A stretch of DNA of 64,000 nucleotides from Paenibacillus_AB hodogayensis (GCF_039536325.1 NZ_BAAAYO010000001.1:1302001-1366000); one strand, 5' to 3'; shown: positions 51,578 to 61,094, counted from the first letter of the stretch. Numbers and translations: made by a program. Notes: generated by a model not told the origin, from the sequence alone.

Positions 51578-52810
51578 CTAGGCCCGGCGCTCGTAAAGCT
51601 GGACGATTTCCAGGATCACCTTCGTCGCTTGGATCATGTTGTCTACCGAAACATACTCGTACCGGCCATGGTAGTTCTCCCCGCCCGTAAACAAGTTGGG
51701 CGTCGGCAGCCCCATATACGAGAGCTGGGAGCCGTCCGTCCCGCCGCGAATCGGCTGAATGACCGGAGCAATACCCAGCTTTTCCATTGCTTCGCGGGCG
51801 ATGTCGACGATTTCCATAACCGGTTCGATTTTTTCGCGCATGTTGTAATACTGGTCCTTGATCTCCAACTGGATGCGCTCTTCTCCGTAAATCGCCCGGA
51901 GCTCCTTCACGGCTGTCTCCAAGTCGGCCTTTCTTCCCTCGAAACGCTCGCGGTCAAAATCCCGAATCAAGTAATGCAGCTTCGTTTCCTCGACATTGCC
52001 TTGAATGGAGATGAGATGAAAAAATCCCTCATAGCCTTCCGTCCGTTCAGGCGCTTCATCGGCGGGGAGTCGGCTGTTCAGCTCCATGGCGATTTTGGCG
52101 GAGTTGACCATTTTGCCTTTGGCCGTGCCCGGATGGACGATTTTGCCTTTGCATGTAATCCTCGCCGCTGCCGCGTTGAAGCTTTCGTACTGGAGCTCGC
52201 CGAGCGGGCCGCCATCCATCGTATACGCATACTGGGCTCCGAAAGCCGCCACGTCGAAGCGATGCGGTCCCCGCCCGATCTCTTCATCAGGCGTAAACGC
52301 TACGCGGATTTTTCCATGCCGGATCTCCGGATGGCGGATCAAATAGGCCATTGCGGTCATGATTTCGGCCATTCCCGCCTTGTCGTCGGCACCGAGCAAT
52401 GTCGTCCCGTCCGTAGTGATCAGCGTATGACCCGCATAACCGGCCAATTCGGGAAAATCGCGCGGAGATAGTACAATCCCCAAAGCCTCGTTCAGCACGA
52501 TATCGCCCCCGTCGTACCGCTCGACGATTTGCGGCTTGACGCCCGCCCCCGTAAAATCGGTCGCCGTATCGATATGGGCCAGAAAGCCGATCGTTGGCAC
52601 AGGCTTGTCCGTATTCGCCGGCAAGGTCGCCATGACGTAGCCGTTCCCGTCTATCGTCACTTCCTGCATTCCGATCCGCTGCAGCTCCTCGACCAGCATC
52701 CGGGCGAGCGTTAATTGCCCCGGCGTGGACGGGCACGTCGAGCTGCCGTCGTCCGATTGAGTGTCCACTTGCACGTATTCGGTGAATCTGGCTATGATCT
52801 CGTCCTTCAC
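51578..52810 (-). CDS. pepT: Peptidase T (tripeptide aminopeptidase)
   Basis: A 410-residue M20 metallopeptidase that removes N-terminal residues from tripeptides in the cytoplasm. It has the two-zinc site residues His79 and Asp81 (LAHIDTA), Asp142 (LGADDKAG) and Glu176-Glu177 (TPDEEIG), plus the dimerisation domain and the C-terminal GGTDGSQLSYMGLPTPNLF with the last ligand in ENYHGRYEY. The GTG at 52810 has AAAGGAG 8 bases upstream; an ATG eight codons earlier overlaps that site and is less likely. Single gene. Confidence 0.95.
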   Translation of the reverse strand: MKDEIIARFTEYVQVDTQSDDGSSTCPSTPGQLTLARMLVEELQRIGMQEVTIDGNGYVMATLPANTDKPVPTIGFLAHIDTATDFTGAGVKPQIVERYDGGDIVLNEALGIVLSPRDFPELAGYAGHTLITTDGTTLLGADDKAGMAEIMTAMAYLIRHPEIRHGKIRVAFTPDEEIGRGPHRFDVAAFGAQYAYTMDGGPLGELQYESFNAAAARITCKGKIVHPGTAKGKMVNSAKIAMELNSRLPADEAPERTEGYEGFFHLISIQGNVEETKLHYLIRDFDRERFEGRKADLETAVKELRAIYGEERIQLEIKDQYYNMREKIEPVMEIVDIAREAMEKLGIAPVIQPIRGGTDGSQLSYMGLPTPNLFTGGENYHGRYEYVSVDNMIQATKVILEIVQLYERRA

Positions 52811-53049
52811 GTCGTCAGCTCCTTTTACGATCATTTTTTACTGCAAGGTGCAGCGTATTGAAAACGGTGGTGTTAAGCGCATTCCTAAGCACATGAACCA
52901 GCTTCACGATATCTGTACGCGCATAACGATGAGATACCTTACTTACTCAAACTTCATGACGCTACCCATGAACTGGTCACCTCTAATAGCTAATGCCAAA
53001 AAGAACCTTATTTGTGCAAAATCATCATCTGTTTGGAGTAATAGCGTTC

Positions 53050-53178
53050 TTTTGAGCACTAGAATGGCCGAAATCCCGCGAAATAAGCGAATTCTGAGAA
53101 ATTTCTCTCATATTAGTGTCAAAAGGAGCATTATTCTCGTGAATTCGCTGCATTTCGGCCCTCATAATGCTCTTTTGG
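53050..53178. repeat. Large imperfect intergenic palindrome
   Basis: The outer arms contain GGCCGAAAT / ATTTCGGCC, with inner AGCGAATTC / GAATTCGCT and GAGAAATTTCTC in the middle. The flanking TTTTGAGCA and TGCTCTTTTGG copies are also inverted. The whole could fold into one long hairpin and looks like a small non-coding intergenic repeat element. The surrounding 52811-53222 holds no gene that I can support. Confidence 0.5.
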
Positions 53179-53222
53179 ACATTACGAGCTCCCTCGCCCC
53201 CTCCTGCTTCAACCGACTCCCC

Positions 53223-54320
53223 TCAAGAGAGCGGAAGCCGGATTTCGAACACCGTGCGGCTGCGGTCGCTTTCGGCGCGGATCGCCCCTCCGTGCAGCTC
53301 GATGATTTGCTTGGCGATCGCCAAGCCCAGACCGGAGCCACCGGTGCTTTCGGAGCGCGATTTTTCCACGCGGTAAAAACGGTCGAAAATATGCGGCAAA
53401 TCCTGTGGCGGAATGGGGCTTCCGTAATTGATAATCTCCACGACCGCCCCGTCGTCCGTCAGCTTGACGTTGACGTCGATATAGACGCCGTCCTTGCCAT
53501 AATTGACCGCATTGCCCAGCAGGTTGTCCAGCACGCGGGCCAACTTGTCCCCGTCCGCCTGAAGCATCACTTTATGCGGAGGAAAGGACAGTCGAATTTC
53601 CATGCCGGCCTGGCGCATTTCGTATTGAAACTGCGCGGTAAGTTGACCGAGCAATTCGACCAGGTCGAGGGATGATTTGCGCAAAGTCAGGCCGCTTCCG
53701 CTCAGCCGGGTATATTCGAACAGGTCGTCGATCAGCGCGTGCAGCCGCTTCGATTTCTCGTAAGCGACGTGGACATACTGCCGCAGCTCCACCTCGTCGC
53801 GGTAGCGATCCTGCTCGATCAGCCCGAGATAACCGGTTATGGACGTTAGCGGCGTACGCAGATCGTGGGACACATTCGTGATCAGCTCGCTTTTCGTTCG
53901 CTCCGCCCGGCGTTCGTCTTCGATGGACGTTTTCAACTGCTCGGACATTTTGTTCAGATTGGCGGCAAGCTCGCCCATCTCATCGTTGTAACGCACCGGA
54001 ATGCGCTCGTCGAAATGGCCGTTGGCTATACGCTGCACCGCCTTCGTAATGCGGACCAGATACACGATCCGCCTATGGCTCAGTACGAATATATAAATAA
54101 CGAATAGAAAAATGCCGGCTACGATGAGGACCGTCGACAAGCCGAACATGTTGATCATTCGTCTGGCCAACACGTACAAGCCCAGCGGATTCAACTCCCG
54201 GGTGGCATACATCAGGAAAAACAAGCCGAGCAAACTTAGGCCGGCCAAGGCCAAGCTCAGAATAAACAAAGCCAGCAGTTTCCAGCGGAGACTGTAGAAC
54301 AACTTACCGATCAAATGCAA
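53223..54320 (-). CDS. Sensor histidine kinase (HAMP-HisKA-HATPase)
   Basis: A 365-residue membrane kinase with two helices (residues about 14-38 and 59-80) and only a short outer loop, a HAMP region, HisKA with phospho-acceptor His152 (SHDLRTP), and HATPase with N box (DNLLGNAVNYG) and GGSGLGLAI. The small sensor loop suggests that it senses membrane or intramembrane signals, as in VanS- and BceS-like kinases. Start TTG at 54320 (another TTG two codons later) has a weak ribosome site. It lies downstream of the response regulator, across a terminator-like hairpin. Confidence 0.9.
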   Translation of the reverse strand: MHLIGKLFYSLRWKLLALFILSLALAGLSLLGLFFLMYATRELNPLGLYVLARRMINMFGLSTVLIVAGIFLFVIYIFVLSHRRIVYLVRITKAVQRIANGHFDERIPVRYNDEMGELAANLNKMSEQLKTSIEDERRAERTKSELITNVSHDLRTPLTSITGYLGLIEQDRYRDEVELRQYVHVAYEKSKRLHALIDDLFEYTRLSGSGLTLRKSSLDLVELLGQLTAQFQYEMRQAGMEIRLSFPPHKVMLQADGDKLARVLDNLLGNAVNYGKDGVYIDVNVKLTDDGAVVEIINYGSPIPPQDLPHIFDRFYRVEKSRSESTGGSGLGLAIAKQIIELHGGAIRAESDRSRTVFEIRLPLS

Positions 54321-54429
54321 TCGACCAACTCTCCATGAATGGATAAGACGCTTCCTCCATTATGCCATAAGGATTTTCAGAGTTCCAATACATCCCTGAA
54401 GCCCGCGACCCGCCTGGAAAAAGCATGAC

Positions 54430-54465
54430 AAAAAACTCCAGCACCGCGAGGAAGCGGCGCTGGAG
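54430..54465 (-). terminator. Hairpin with T run between response regulator and kinase
   Basis: Arms CTCCAGC(A)CCGC / GCGG(C)GCTGGAG with one mismatch, and TTTTTT at the minus-strand 3' side. It lies just after the response regulator stop. It should cut down kinase transcription, so the two proteins may be made in unequal amounts. Confidence 0.7.
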
Positions 54466-54500
54466 CAGATATTCGGGGAATGACCGGAGGGATACGCAGG

Positions 54501-55196
54501 CTACCGGTCGAATTTGTACCCGACTCCCCAGACGGTGTGAATCCATTTTTGGCCGGAATCCTTCTCCAGCTTGTCCCGCAGCTTGCTGATATGTACCATA
54601 ACCGTGGTAAAGGTTGGGGAATACGGCTCGTTCCACACCCGCTCGTAGATCGCTTCGGCGCTGAACACCCGTCCGGGCTGGCTCGCCAGCATGTACAAAA
54701 TACCGAATTCGATCGAGGTCAGATGAATGGGCTTGCCGTCCATCGTCACGCTATGCGTCGCCTTGTCGATCTCCAGCGAGTCGAACGTCATCACGTTCGC
54801 GTTGCGAGTTTTGTTCGCCTTCACGTTCAGCCCGTACGCCCGGCGCAGCAGCGAGCGGACCCGGGCCAGCAGCTCCAGCGGATTGAACGGCTTCGTCATA
54901 TAGTCGTCGGCGCCGGTCATCAGCCCCATAATTTTGTCCATATCTTCCGTCTTCGCGCTCAGCATGAGAATCGGCATCGCATGGCTGGAGCGGATTTGCC
55001 GGCATACCTCAAGGCCGTCGAGCCCCGGCATCATGACGTCCAGAATGACGAGACTGGGGACGCTGCGGACCAGCCGCTCCAGCGCCTCTTCGCCATTATG
55101 GGCTTTCAGTACCTGGTAGCCTTCGTTCACGAGATAGATTTCGATCAAATTCGCTATCGCCTTGTCGTCGTCCACGATCAGAATCGTTTCGCTCAC
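54501..55196 (-). CDS. OmpR/VanR-type response regulator
   Basis: A 231-residue two-domain regulator. The receiver has the acidic pair DDD (residues 9-11), phospho-acceptor Asp53 (ILDVMMPG) and Lys102 (TKPF). The C-terminal winged HTH ends TVWGVGYKFDR. The overall sequence resembles VanR-class regulators. The GTG at 55196 gives the natural start SETILIVDDDK, with GGAAG upstream; eight earlier codons are less likely. Partner of the kinase at 53223-54320. Confidence 0.92.
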   Translation of the reverse strand: MSETILIVDDDKAIANLIEIYLVNEGYQVLKAHNGEEALERLVRSVPSLVILDVMMPGLDGLEVCRQIRSSHAMPILMLSAKTEDMDKIMGLMTGADDYMTKPFNPLELLARVRSLLRRAYGLNVKANKTRNANVMTFDSLEIDKATHSVTMDGKPIHLTSIEFGILYMLASQPGRVFSAEAIYERVWNEPYSPTFTTVMVHISKLRDKLEKDSGQKWIHTVWGVGYKFDR

Positions 55197-55409
55197 TATC
55201 GGTAAACTTCCTTTCCACACGTTCGCTTCCTGTTATCATACGCCAAAAAGCCCAAAAGCGGCAATACCGCGTATCGGCAGCGGAAAAAGCGGGAAAACAA
55301 GAAAATGAAAAGGGGAAAATAAAATAAACAAAAAATTATTTTGCATACCGGACCCATTTCGATTATAGTCTAAAGCCGTACCGTTTTTTATTTGAAAACG
55401 AGGTGAATT

Positions 55410-56951
55410 ATGGATCGCAAGCAAACGAAAATCAACTGGGTCGTCGCCGGCTTGCTGCTCGGCATGTTCGTCGGAGCGCTCGACCAGACGATCGTCTCCA
55501 CGGCGATGCCGACGGTCATTACCGAATTGGGCGGCTTTCAGCATTATGTATGGGTGTTCTCCGCCTATATGATCGCGACCGTCGTCGCCACGCCGATATT
55601 CGGCAAGCTTTCGGACATTTACGGACGCAAGCTGTTTTTCCAGCTCGGACTCGTGCTGTTCCTGATCGGTTCGGTGCTGTGCGGCATCGCCGGCAGCATG
55701 ACGGAGCTGATCGTCTACCGCGCGATTCAGGGGATCGGAGGCGGCGCGCTGATGCCGATCGCCTTCGCCGTCATCTTCGACATTTTCCCGCCCGAGAAAC
55801 GGGGCAAGATGAACGGCCTGTTCGGTGCCGTATTCGGCTTGTCGAGCGTGTTCGGTCCGGCGCTCGGCGCCTACATTACCGATTACATCGACTGGCGCTG
55901 GGTGTTTTACATCAATGTGCCGATCGGACTGGTCGCGATTGCGCTCATGCATTTCGGCTACCGCGAGAAGGCCGTCCACCGCAAACAGCAGATCGACTGG
56001 GTGGGCGCGACGTCGCTCGTCGTGGCGATTCTCAGCTTCATGTTTGCCATCGAATTGGCCGGCTCGGATACGTACGCCTGGGGCTCGTGGCAAATTATCG
56101 GGCTGTTTGCGCTGTTCGTCGTCTGCTTCGCGTTGTTCCTTGCCGTCGAGCGCAAGGTGGCCGATCCGATCGTCGAGCTGAAGCTGTTCAAAAGCCGGCT
56201 GTTCACGGCCAGCCAGGCGATCGGTTTTCTGTACGGCATTATTATGGTGTCCGGAGCGACGTATATTCCGCTCTTCATCCAGGGCGTCTACGGCGAATCG
56301 GCCAGCGCGGCCGGTCAGACTCTGACCCCGATGATGCTGGCGGTCGTCGTAAGCAGCATGCTCGGCGGACCGTTGATCAACAAAATGTCCTACCGCAACA
56401 TTATGTTGATCTCTACCTTCATTCTCGCCATAGCGATGGCGCTGCTCGGCACGATGACCGTCGAAACGCCGCGCTGGACGGTCACGATGTACATGGTGCT
56501 CGTCGGACTCGGCATCGGCGTCAACTTCGTCGTGCTGAACATTTCCGTGCTGCACGGATTGCCCGGGCAATATAAAGGAGCGGCCATTTCGCTCATTACG
56601 TTTTTCCGGACAATCGGATCGGCGCTGGGCGTTACCGTGCTGGGCGTACTGCAAAAATCCGACTACAAAGCGCGCATCGGATCGTTATTCCCCGACCCGG
56701 CGCAGGCCGAGCAATTCGCCGACCCGAAGGCGCTGCTCATCCCGCAAGTCCGTGCGGAGCTGCCTTCCGATGTGGTGCAAAATGCCACCCATGCGCTGGC
56801 CGGTTCGATTTCGTATTTGTTTATGCTTTCCATCCTCATTACAGCTGTCGGCCTCGTCTTCGTGCTGATGCTCGGTCGCGACCGGATGGAGCTGCCTTCC
56901 GGGGACAGCAAGCAAAGCGGTATGGAGCCCGGTCCCGTCGGGCATATGTAA
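55410..56951 (+). CDS. MFS multidrug exporter, DHA2 (EmrB/QacA) family
   Basis: A 513-residue proton-driven exporter with 14 predicted helices. The helix 1 motif LDQTIVSTAMPTVI, motif A GKLSDIYGRK and motif C-type GLSSVFGPALGAYI identify the family. GAGGTGAA lies 4 bases before the ATG. No regulator gene is adjacent on the same strand, but the VanRS-like pair is divergent, and 55197-55409 holds both promoters, so it is a possible target. Substrate unknown. Confidence 0.92.
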   Translation: MDRKQTKINWVVAGLLLGMFVGALDQTIVSTAMPTVITELGGFQHYVWVFSAYMIATVVATPIFGKLSDIYGRKLFFQLGLVLFLIGSVLCGIAGSMTELIVYRAIQGIGGGALMPIAFAVIFDIFPPEKRGKMNGLFGAVFGLSSVFGPALGAYITDYIDWRWVFYINVPIGLVAIALMHFGYREKAVHRKQQIDWVGATSLVVAILSFMFAIELAGSDTYAWGSWQIIGLFALFVVCFALFLAVERKVADPIVELKLFKSRLFTASQAIGFLYGIIMVSGATYIPLFIQGVYGESASAAGQTLTPMMLAVVVSSMLGGPLINKMSYRNIMLISTFILAIAMALLGTMTVETPRWTVTMYMVLVGLGIGVNFVVLNISVLHGLPGQYKGAAISLITFFRTIGSALGVTVLGVLQKSDYKARIGSLFPDPAQAEQFADPKALLIPQVRAELPSDVVQNATHALAGSISYLFMLSILITAVGLVFVLMLGRDRMELPSGDSKQSGMEPGPVGHM

Positions 56952-57000
56952 AAAAAGCAAAGCCTGCGGGCGAGCGCAATCCGCTCCCGCAGGCTTTTTT
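56951..57000. terminator. Bidirectional terminator
   Basis: Arms AGCCTGCGGG / CCCGCAGGCT, extended by GAGCG / CGCTC, with A and T runs on both sides. It serves both the MFS gene and the convergent decarboxylase gene. Confidence 0.92.
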
Positions 57001-57016
57001 GTCCGCCGGCTTTGTA

Positions 57017-58738
57017 TTAGCCTTTCAGCCGTTCCTGCTCTTCCAGATGCTTGCGGAGCCGGATTAAATAATCCGGCGCATCCAGCGGATCGGTGACGAT
57101 CAGCTCAATGATGCACAGCCGACTCGTCTGGGCCTGCTCTGCCGCTGCAATCGCCTCATCCAGCTCGCGGTTGGTGCGGGCTTGGGCCGTGAATGCCGTA
57201 CCGCCAAAAGCTTCCGCGAGCTGCGTATAACGCCAGGCGGGAATTTGATTGTACCGTTGATTGGCGGTCTTGACGTTCAAATACTTTTCGATCGTATAGC
57301 CGTTGTTGTTCAGAATAAACAAAATCGGCCGGCAGCCGTTGTCCAGCATCGTGCTTATTTCTTGAACCGTCAGCTGCAGGGAACCGTCCCCCGTAAACAA
57401 CAGCACCCTTCTATTCGGCTTCGCAACGCAAGCCCCGAACGCGGCCGGCGTTGCATAGCCGATACTTTGCCAGCCCTGCTGAACGACATAATCGGCGCCC
57501 GCCGGAAGCCGCACTTGCGACATGCCGTACGCAAAGGTTCCTGTTTCGACCACAACAATATCTTTGTCTTTCAACATGCGCTGAAAGCGCGGATAATACG
57601 AGGCCGCGCGCATCGGCTGATCCGGTTCCCCGATTATAGCATCGTAAGGGAAAGAAACGGGAGGCAACCCTCCGTTCCGTTTCCAGCCGGCCGCGCTCAA
57701 GGCCGCGATCAGATCCGCTGCCATAACCGGCTCGTATCTGGATTCCCCGACCCGTACATACTCCGGCTGAATGTCCACGAGGCGGAGACGGTCGAGCTTT
57801 GCCGTTTCATTCCCCGAATTGATGTCGGTCCACACCATCCCGACCGCAATTACACAATCTGCGCTCTCCACGATATGTTTTACTTGTTCGCTGCCGAACG
57901 CTCCGCCGTATACGCCGATATAGTTCGGGTGTCGTTCGTCAAAGCTGCTCTTGCCAAGCAGGAGCGAAGCGGCCGGTACGTTCAAACGCAGCGCAAGCTG
58001 CTGAACGGCATCCCGGAGTCCGTAGCGGAGCGTTAGCATATCTGTCAGCAGCACCGCATGGTTTGCCCCGTTCAGAAGTCCGCCGATATGCTGAACCGCC
58101 GCATCGAGCGCAGGCTGGCTGCTAACGGTTTTCTTCTCTTCCGGGGCAACGCGACGAACGATGGGCTTGGTGACCAAATCGATTGCGACCATCAAATAAA
58201 CCGGCTTGCGCTTTTGCTTGGCTATGCGAATTGCCTCCGGAATCTCCTGTTCGGCATTCTCAGGCGTCAAGATCGCCGTGTAGGCGCACAAGTGCGTGTA
58301 CATTTGCCGGAATACGTCAAAGTCGCCGTTCAGCAGCGTATGATGCATCAGCTTATGCGCCTGTTGATCCGTCGATTTGGGAGCTCCGACAATATGCACT
58401 AGAGGCACATATTCGCTGCTCGCTCCCGCAACCGTATTGCAGGCGCTCATCTCTCCGACGCCGAAGGTCGTAATAAGCGCCGACAGGCCTCGGAGACGTC
58501 CATAGCCGTCGGCTGCATAACCGGCGCCCAGCTCGTTGCGTCCGTTAATGAAGCGGATTCCTTCATACCGCTCCAATGTATCCAGCAGGCTGAAATTGTA
58601 ATCGCCGGGAATGCCGAAAATGTCGGTAATTCCTTCCGCCTTCAAACAATCGAAAAGGTACTGTCCGAGCGTGAGAGAAGATACCGGCATGGCGGGTGCG
58701 GGTTGCTTCTTATCCGTTCTCGTCGCTATTAATGTCAA
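57017..58738 (-). CDS. ThDP-dependent alpha-keto acid decarboxylase (indolepyruvate/pyruvate type)
   Basis: A 573-residue enzyme of the PDC/IpdC/KdcA class that turns a 2-keto acid into an aldehyde and CO2. It has Glu69 (GRNELGAGYAADGY) for cofactor activation, the His pair in HKLMHHTLL, and the ThDP/Mg motif GDGSLQ to NNNGYTIE. Substrate could be indolepyruvate, phenylpyruvate or branched-chain keto acids; in Paenibacillus such genes are tied to indole-3-acetate. TTG start, with GGAGG 11 bases upstream. Single gene; no T-box or thiamine riboswitch is visible upstream. Confidence 0.92.
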   Translation of the reverse strand: MTLIATRTDKKQPAPAMPVSSLTLGQYLFDCLKAEGITDIFGIPGDYNFSLLDTLERYEGIRFINGRNELGAGYAADGYGRLRGLSALITTFGVGEMSACNTVAGASSEYVPLVHIVGAPKSTDQQAHKLMHHTLLNGDFDVFRQMYTHLCAYTAILTPENAEQEIPEAIRIAKQKRKPVYLMVAIDLVTKPIVRRVAPEEKKTVSSQPALDAAVQHIGGLLNGANHAVLLTDMLTLRYGLRDAVQQLALRLNVPAASLLLGKSSFDERHPNYIGVYGGAFGSEQVKHIVESADCVIAVGMVWTDINSGNETAKLDRLRLVDIQPEYVRVGESRYEPVMAADLIAALSAAGWKRNGGLPPVSFPYDAIIGEPDQPMRAASYYPRFQRMLKDKDIVVVETGTFAYGMSQVRLPAGADYVVQQGWQSIGYATPAAFGACVAKPNRRVLLFTGDGSLQLTVQEISTMLDNGCRPILFILNNNGYTIEKYLNVKTANQRYNQIPAWRYTQLAEAFGGTAFTAQARTNRELDEAIAAAEQAQTSRLCIIELIVTDPLDAPDYLIRLRKHLEEQERLKG

Positions 58739-58868
58739 TGGTCTATATTCCTCCTTGTTAGCTTTCGCAGGAAAGCCAGTTTTGCCCTTGTATGGGCAGG
58801 TCTCGCAGCTTCCGCTCTAAATTGCCCCATTTGCCCCTTCGACATTCCCGGTTGTTATCCGGTTCTAC

Positions 58869-58944
58869 TAGTACAAAGTCAGACTCAAGGGATCGAATCT
58901 TCGAGTCTTCCCTAATACACAGGATTAGCACTGACTTTGTACTA
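58869..58944. repeat. 76-base element with perfect 14-base terminal inverted repeats
   Basis: TAGTACAAAGTCAG (58869-58882) and CTGACTTTGTACTA (58931-58944), with an inner inverted pair AGACTC / GAGTCT. It overlaps the stop codon of the deacetylase gene and has no T run, so it is more like a tiny mobile-type element or a structured RNA end than a standard terminator. No second copy was noticed in the window. Confidence 0.55.
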
Positions 58945-59790
58945 AGGCTGCAAAAATCGGACTGCCATGGAGTCTTTGCTTAATACCTGGAATCGATACC
59001 CTTGTTCTTGCAGCAATCGGATAATATCCGGCAGCGCTTCGACAGTTGTTGTTTTACCGGCCGAATCGTGCATAAGCACAATAATCGTTTGCTTCCCTTG
59101 TGCTCCTTGCCGTACCGACTCGACGATATCCTCGCGTTTTTGCATTTTGGACGCTGCATCGGTCGAACTGACGTTCCAGTCGAAATACACATATCCCTCT
59201 TCGCTTATCGCAGCGGCAATATCGGACATAATGCGGCTGCCGCCGTGTTTGCGGGCTTGGTGGTTGTTGGACCCTCCGGGAAAACGCAACAGCTCCGGGC
59301 GCTTCCCTGTCGTCTGTTCCAATAAGGTATTCAGCTTTTCTACATCTCGCTTGAACGAAGCGACGGACTTGTACACCGTCGAGTAGTCATGGGAAAATGT
59401 ATGGTTGCCGATCGCATGCCCGCTATCCGTTATTTTTCGGTACAGGTTCCGCCCTTGCTCAGAGCCATTGCCGATCACGAAAAAGGTTGCCTTGACACCA
59501 AATGTGTTTAAAATGCCGAGGATGTGTTCCGTGTTAAGGGAAGGACCGTCGTCAAAGGTAAGATAAGCGATTTTGGCGGGTACTGAAGCTTTCGGGACGG
59601 AGGAAATCAATGGCTCTCGCACAGATTCGCCAGTTGGCGCCGGTTCGCCGGACGATTCCTTGCCGGTATCGGCGGCGTTTTCCATTTGCGGCGAATGAGT
59701 AGGCGGTCCCGATTGCAACGGCGGCCCGTTCGCACAAGCAGATAATACAAACATAATCGCTGCGGCATAAATCCAACCTCTGCTTTTCAA
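58942..59790 (-). CDS. Polysaccharide deacetylase lipoprotein (NodB fold, CE4)
   Basis: A 282-residue outer-surface enzyme. Lipobox LSAC (Cys19) is followed by a long Pro/Ser/Glu linker and a NodB domain with TFDDGPS (Asp80-Asp81) and the metal motif HTFSH (His130, His134), then RFPGGSNN and LMHDS. It should remove acetyl groups from peptidoglycan or another glycan. TTG 59790 is chosen because GGGGGCGG lies 6 bases upstream and the signal peptide then starts correctly; 28 earlier codons lack a ribosome site. Its stop lies inside the inverted-repeat element. Confidence 0.88.
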   Translation of the reverse strand: MKSRGWIYAAAIMFVLSACANGPPLQSGPPTHSPQMENAADTGKESSGEPAPTGESVREPLISSVPKASVPAKIAYLTFDDGPSLNTEHILGILNTFGVKATFFVIGNGSEQGRNLYRKITDSGHAIGNHTFSHDYSTVYKSVASFKRDVEKLNTLLEQTTGKRPELLRFPGGSNNHQARKHGGSRIMSDIAAAISEEGYVYFDWNVSSTDAASKMQKREDIVESVRQGAQGKQTIIVLMHDSAGKTTTVEALPDIIRLLQEQGYRFQVLSKDSMAVRFLQP

Positions 59791-59897
59791 TGGTATCCGC
59801 CCCCTGTTCCAATCTATTGGTAGTATGTCGTTGTCCGCCGTTCGACTATGGGTACCAATGTTTGCCTGACGCACGATTGGAACTTCATCCGATCGAC

Positions 59898-59924
59898 AAA
59901 AAAGCCCGCGATGGACGCGGACTT
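59898..59924 (-). terminator. Terminator-like hairpin upstream of the deacetylase gene
   Basis: Arms AAGCCCGCG / CGCGGACTT (one mismatch), with TTTTTT on the minus strand. Its source transcript is unclear: 59925-60192 holds only a weak 70-codon minus frame that runs through this hairpin, so no gene is called there. The rest of 59791-60192 carries the promoters of the flanking genes. Confidence 0.55.
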
Positions 59925-60192
59925 GAATGGTAAATCCGTTTCAACTGCCGCACTCCTGTTCCTTCATTCCGCCGGGATGACGTATCCTGTCTTTGCAGAT
60001 AGTATTCGACTTCCCTGAAAGCGTCTCCAATCTTTGGCCCGGCACCGTTTGCGGCAGGCGCCGCCATTTGCACAAAATCGACTTTTTTGCCGGTCAAACG
60101 CGCATCGGCTTCCGTTTCGTATGGTAAACTGGTGAATATCCAATCTGGAACCGTGAACCCGTTGAAACGGTTCGTTATCGAGGTGAGCTGCC

Positions 60193-61035
60193 ATGTACTT
60201 GCGCAAAATCGAGACTGTGGATTTACCAGCCGTGGTGGGCAAAGAAACCGGAGGGGGCATTCATCCGTACCACGAAATTCTTTTCATATCGGAAGGGACG
60301 GTACTGCTTCAATGGATAAACCGGGACTATGTGGCGTCCGCGCCCGCTCTATTCCTGCTGTCTCCGAATACCCCGCACACGCTGATCAGGAAATCGGCCT
60401 TCTGCCGTTTCGGTTTCATCGAGCTGGACATGGAGGGCTCGACGGAATTTCCGAACCTCGCCCAAGCGCGCTTATGGAACGGGATGCAGTCCGACAAAGA
60501 TCCGCTCGGGGCGGGGATCGCTTCGATTTACGAGATGGCCTTCCAAATCTGGAACAACCTGAATCCGCTTAACCCGTACAAATCGATCGCCATGGACCTG
60601 ATTCCACTGGACATCCGCAAGCTGCTGCTGCTCGTCTCCTGCTTTCTGAACGCGCGGGAGCCTCGGCTCGCCGACCCTTCCCGGGTTCCAGCCTTTCCGG
60701 ATAAAGCCGATGCCACCGAACGGATTCATAAGGTCATCCGATACATGGAATCGAACTATCAGAACCCGCTGACGATCACCCTGCTGGCCTCCCATGTTTA
60801 TTTGGACGTCTCCTATTTCATCCGGTCCTTTCATAAAATCGTCGGCAAAACGCCGCTTCAATATTTGCACGAATTGCGCCTGAACGCCGCGATCAGCTTT
60901 TTGTCCACGACAAAGATGTCCATCCAGGACATTACGAACGAGATCGGCTTTCAGAGCATTCACTATTTCAGCAGGCTGTTCAAGCAAAAGTATGGAGTCA
61001 GCCCGTCCTTGTGGAGAACGCGGCACATCAGCTGA
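60193..61035 (+). CDS. AraC-family transcriptional regulator
   Basis: A 280-residue paralogue of the regulator at 31760, with a cupin-type sensor (GGGIHPYHEILFISEGTVLLQW, NTPHTLIRKS) and C-terminal AraC HTH (TLLASHVYLDVSYFIRSF, IQDITNEIGFQSIHYFSRLF, ending KYGVSPSLW). GAGGTGAG lies 5 bases before the ATG. It faces the oxidoreductase/binding-protein/glycosidase genes, which it probably controls. A strong hairpin follows. Confidence 0.92.
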   Translation: MYLRKIETVDLPAVVGKETGGGIHPYHEILFISEGTVLLQWINRDYVASAPALFLLSPNTPHTLIRKSAFCRFGFIELDMEGSTEFPNLAQARLWNGMQSDKDPLGAGIASIYEMAFQIWNNLNPLNPYKSIAMDLIPLDIRKLLLLVSCFLNAREPRLADPSRVPAFPDKADATERIHKVIRYMESNYQNPLTITLLASHVYLDVSYFIRSFHKIVGKTPLQYLHELRLNAAISFLSTTKMSIQDITNEIGFQSIHYFSRLFKQKYGVSPSLWRTRHIS

Positions 61036-61045
61036 AAGAGACCGG

Positions 61046-61075
61046 ACGTCAGGGAAAAAACGCTTTCCCTGACGT
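61046..61075. terminator. Shared hairpin terminator
   Basis: Perfect 12-base arms ACGTCAGGGAAA / TTTCCCTGACGT with a 6-base loop. It lies between converging genes; T runs are weak. Confidence 0.7.
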
Positions 61076-61094
61076 TCGTCCTAAACCGGAGAAG

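Noticed and set aside
58739..58868. Possible thiamine riboswitch or T-box upstream of the keto-acid decarboxylase
   Set aside because: None of the conserved thi-box or T-box (AGGGTGGNACCGCG) sequence is present.
59885..60097. 70-codon minus-strand frame before the second AraC gene
   Set aside because: It runs through a terminator-like hairpin and has no clear ribosome site; not enough to call a gene.
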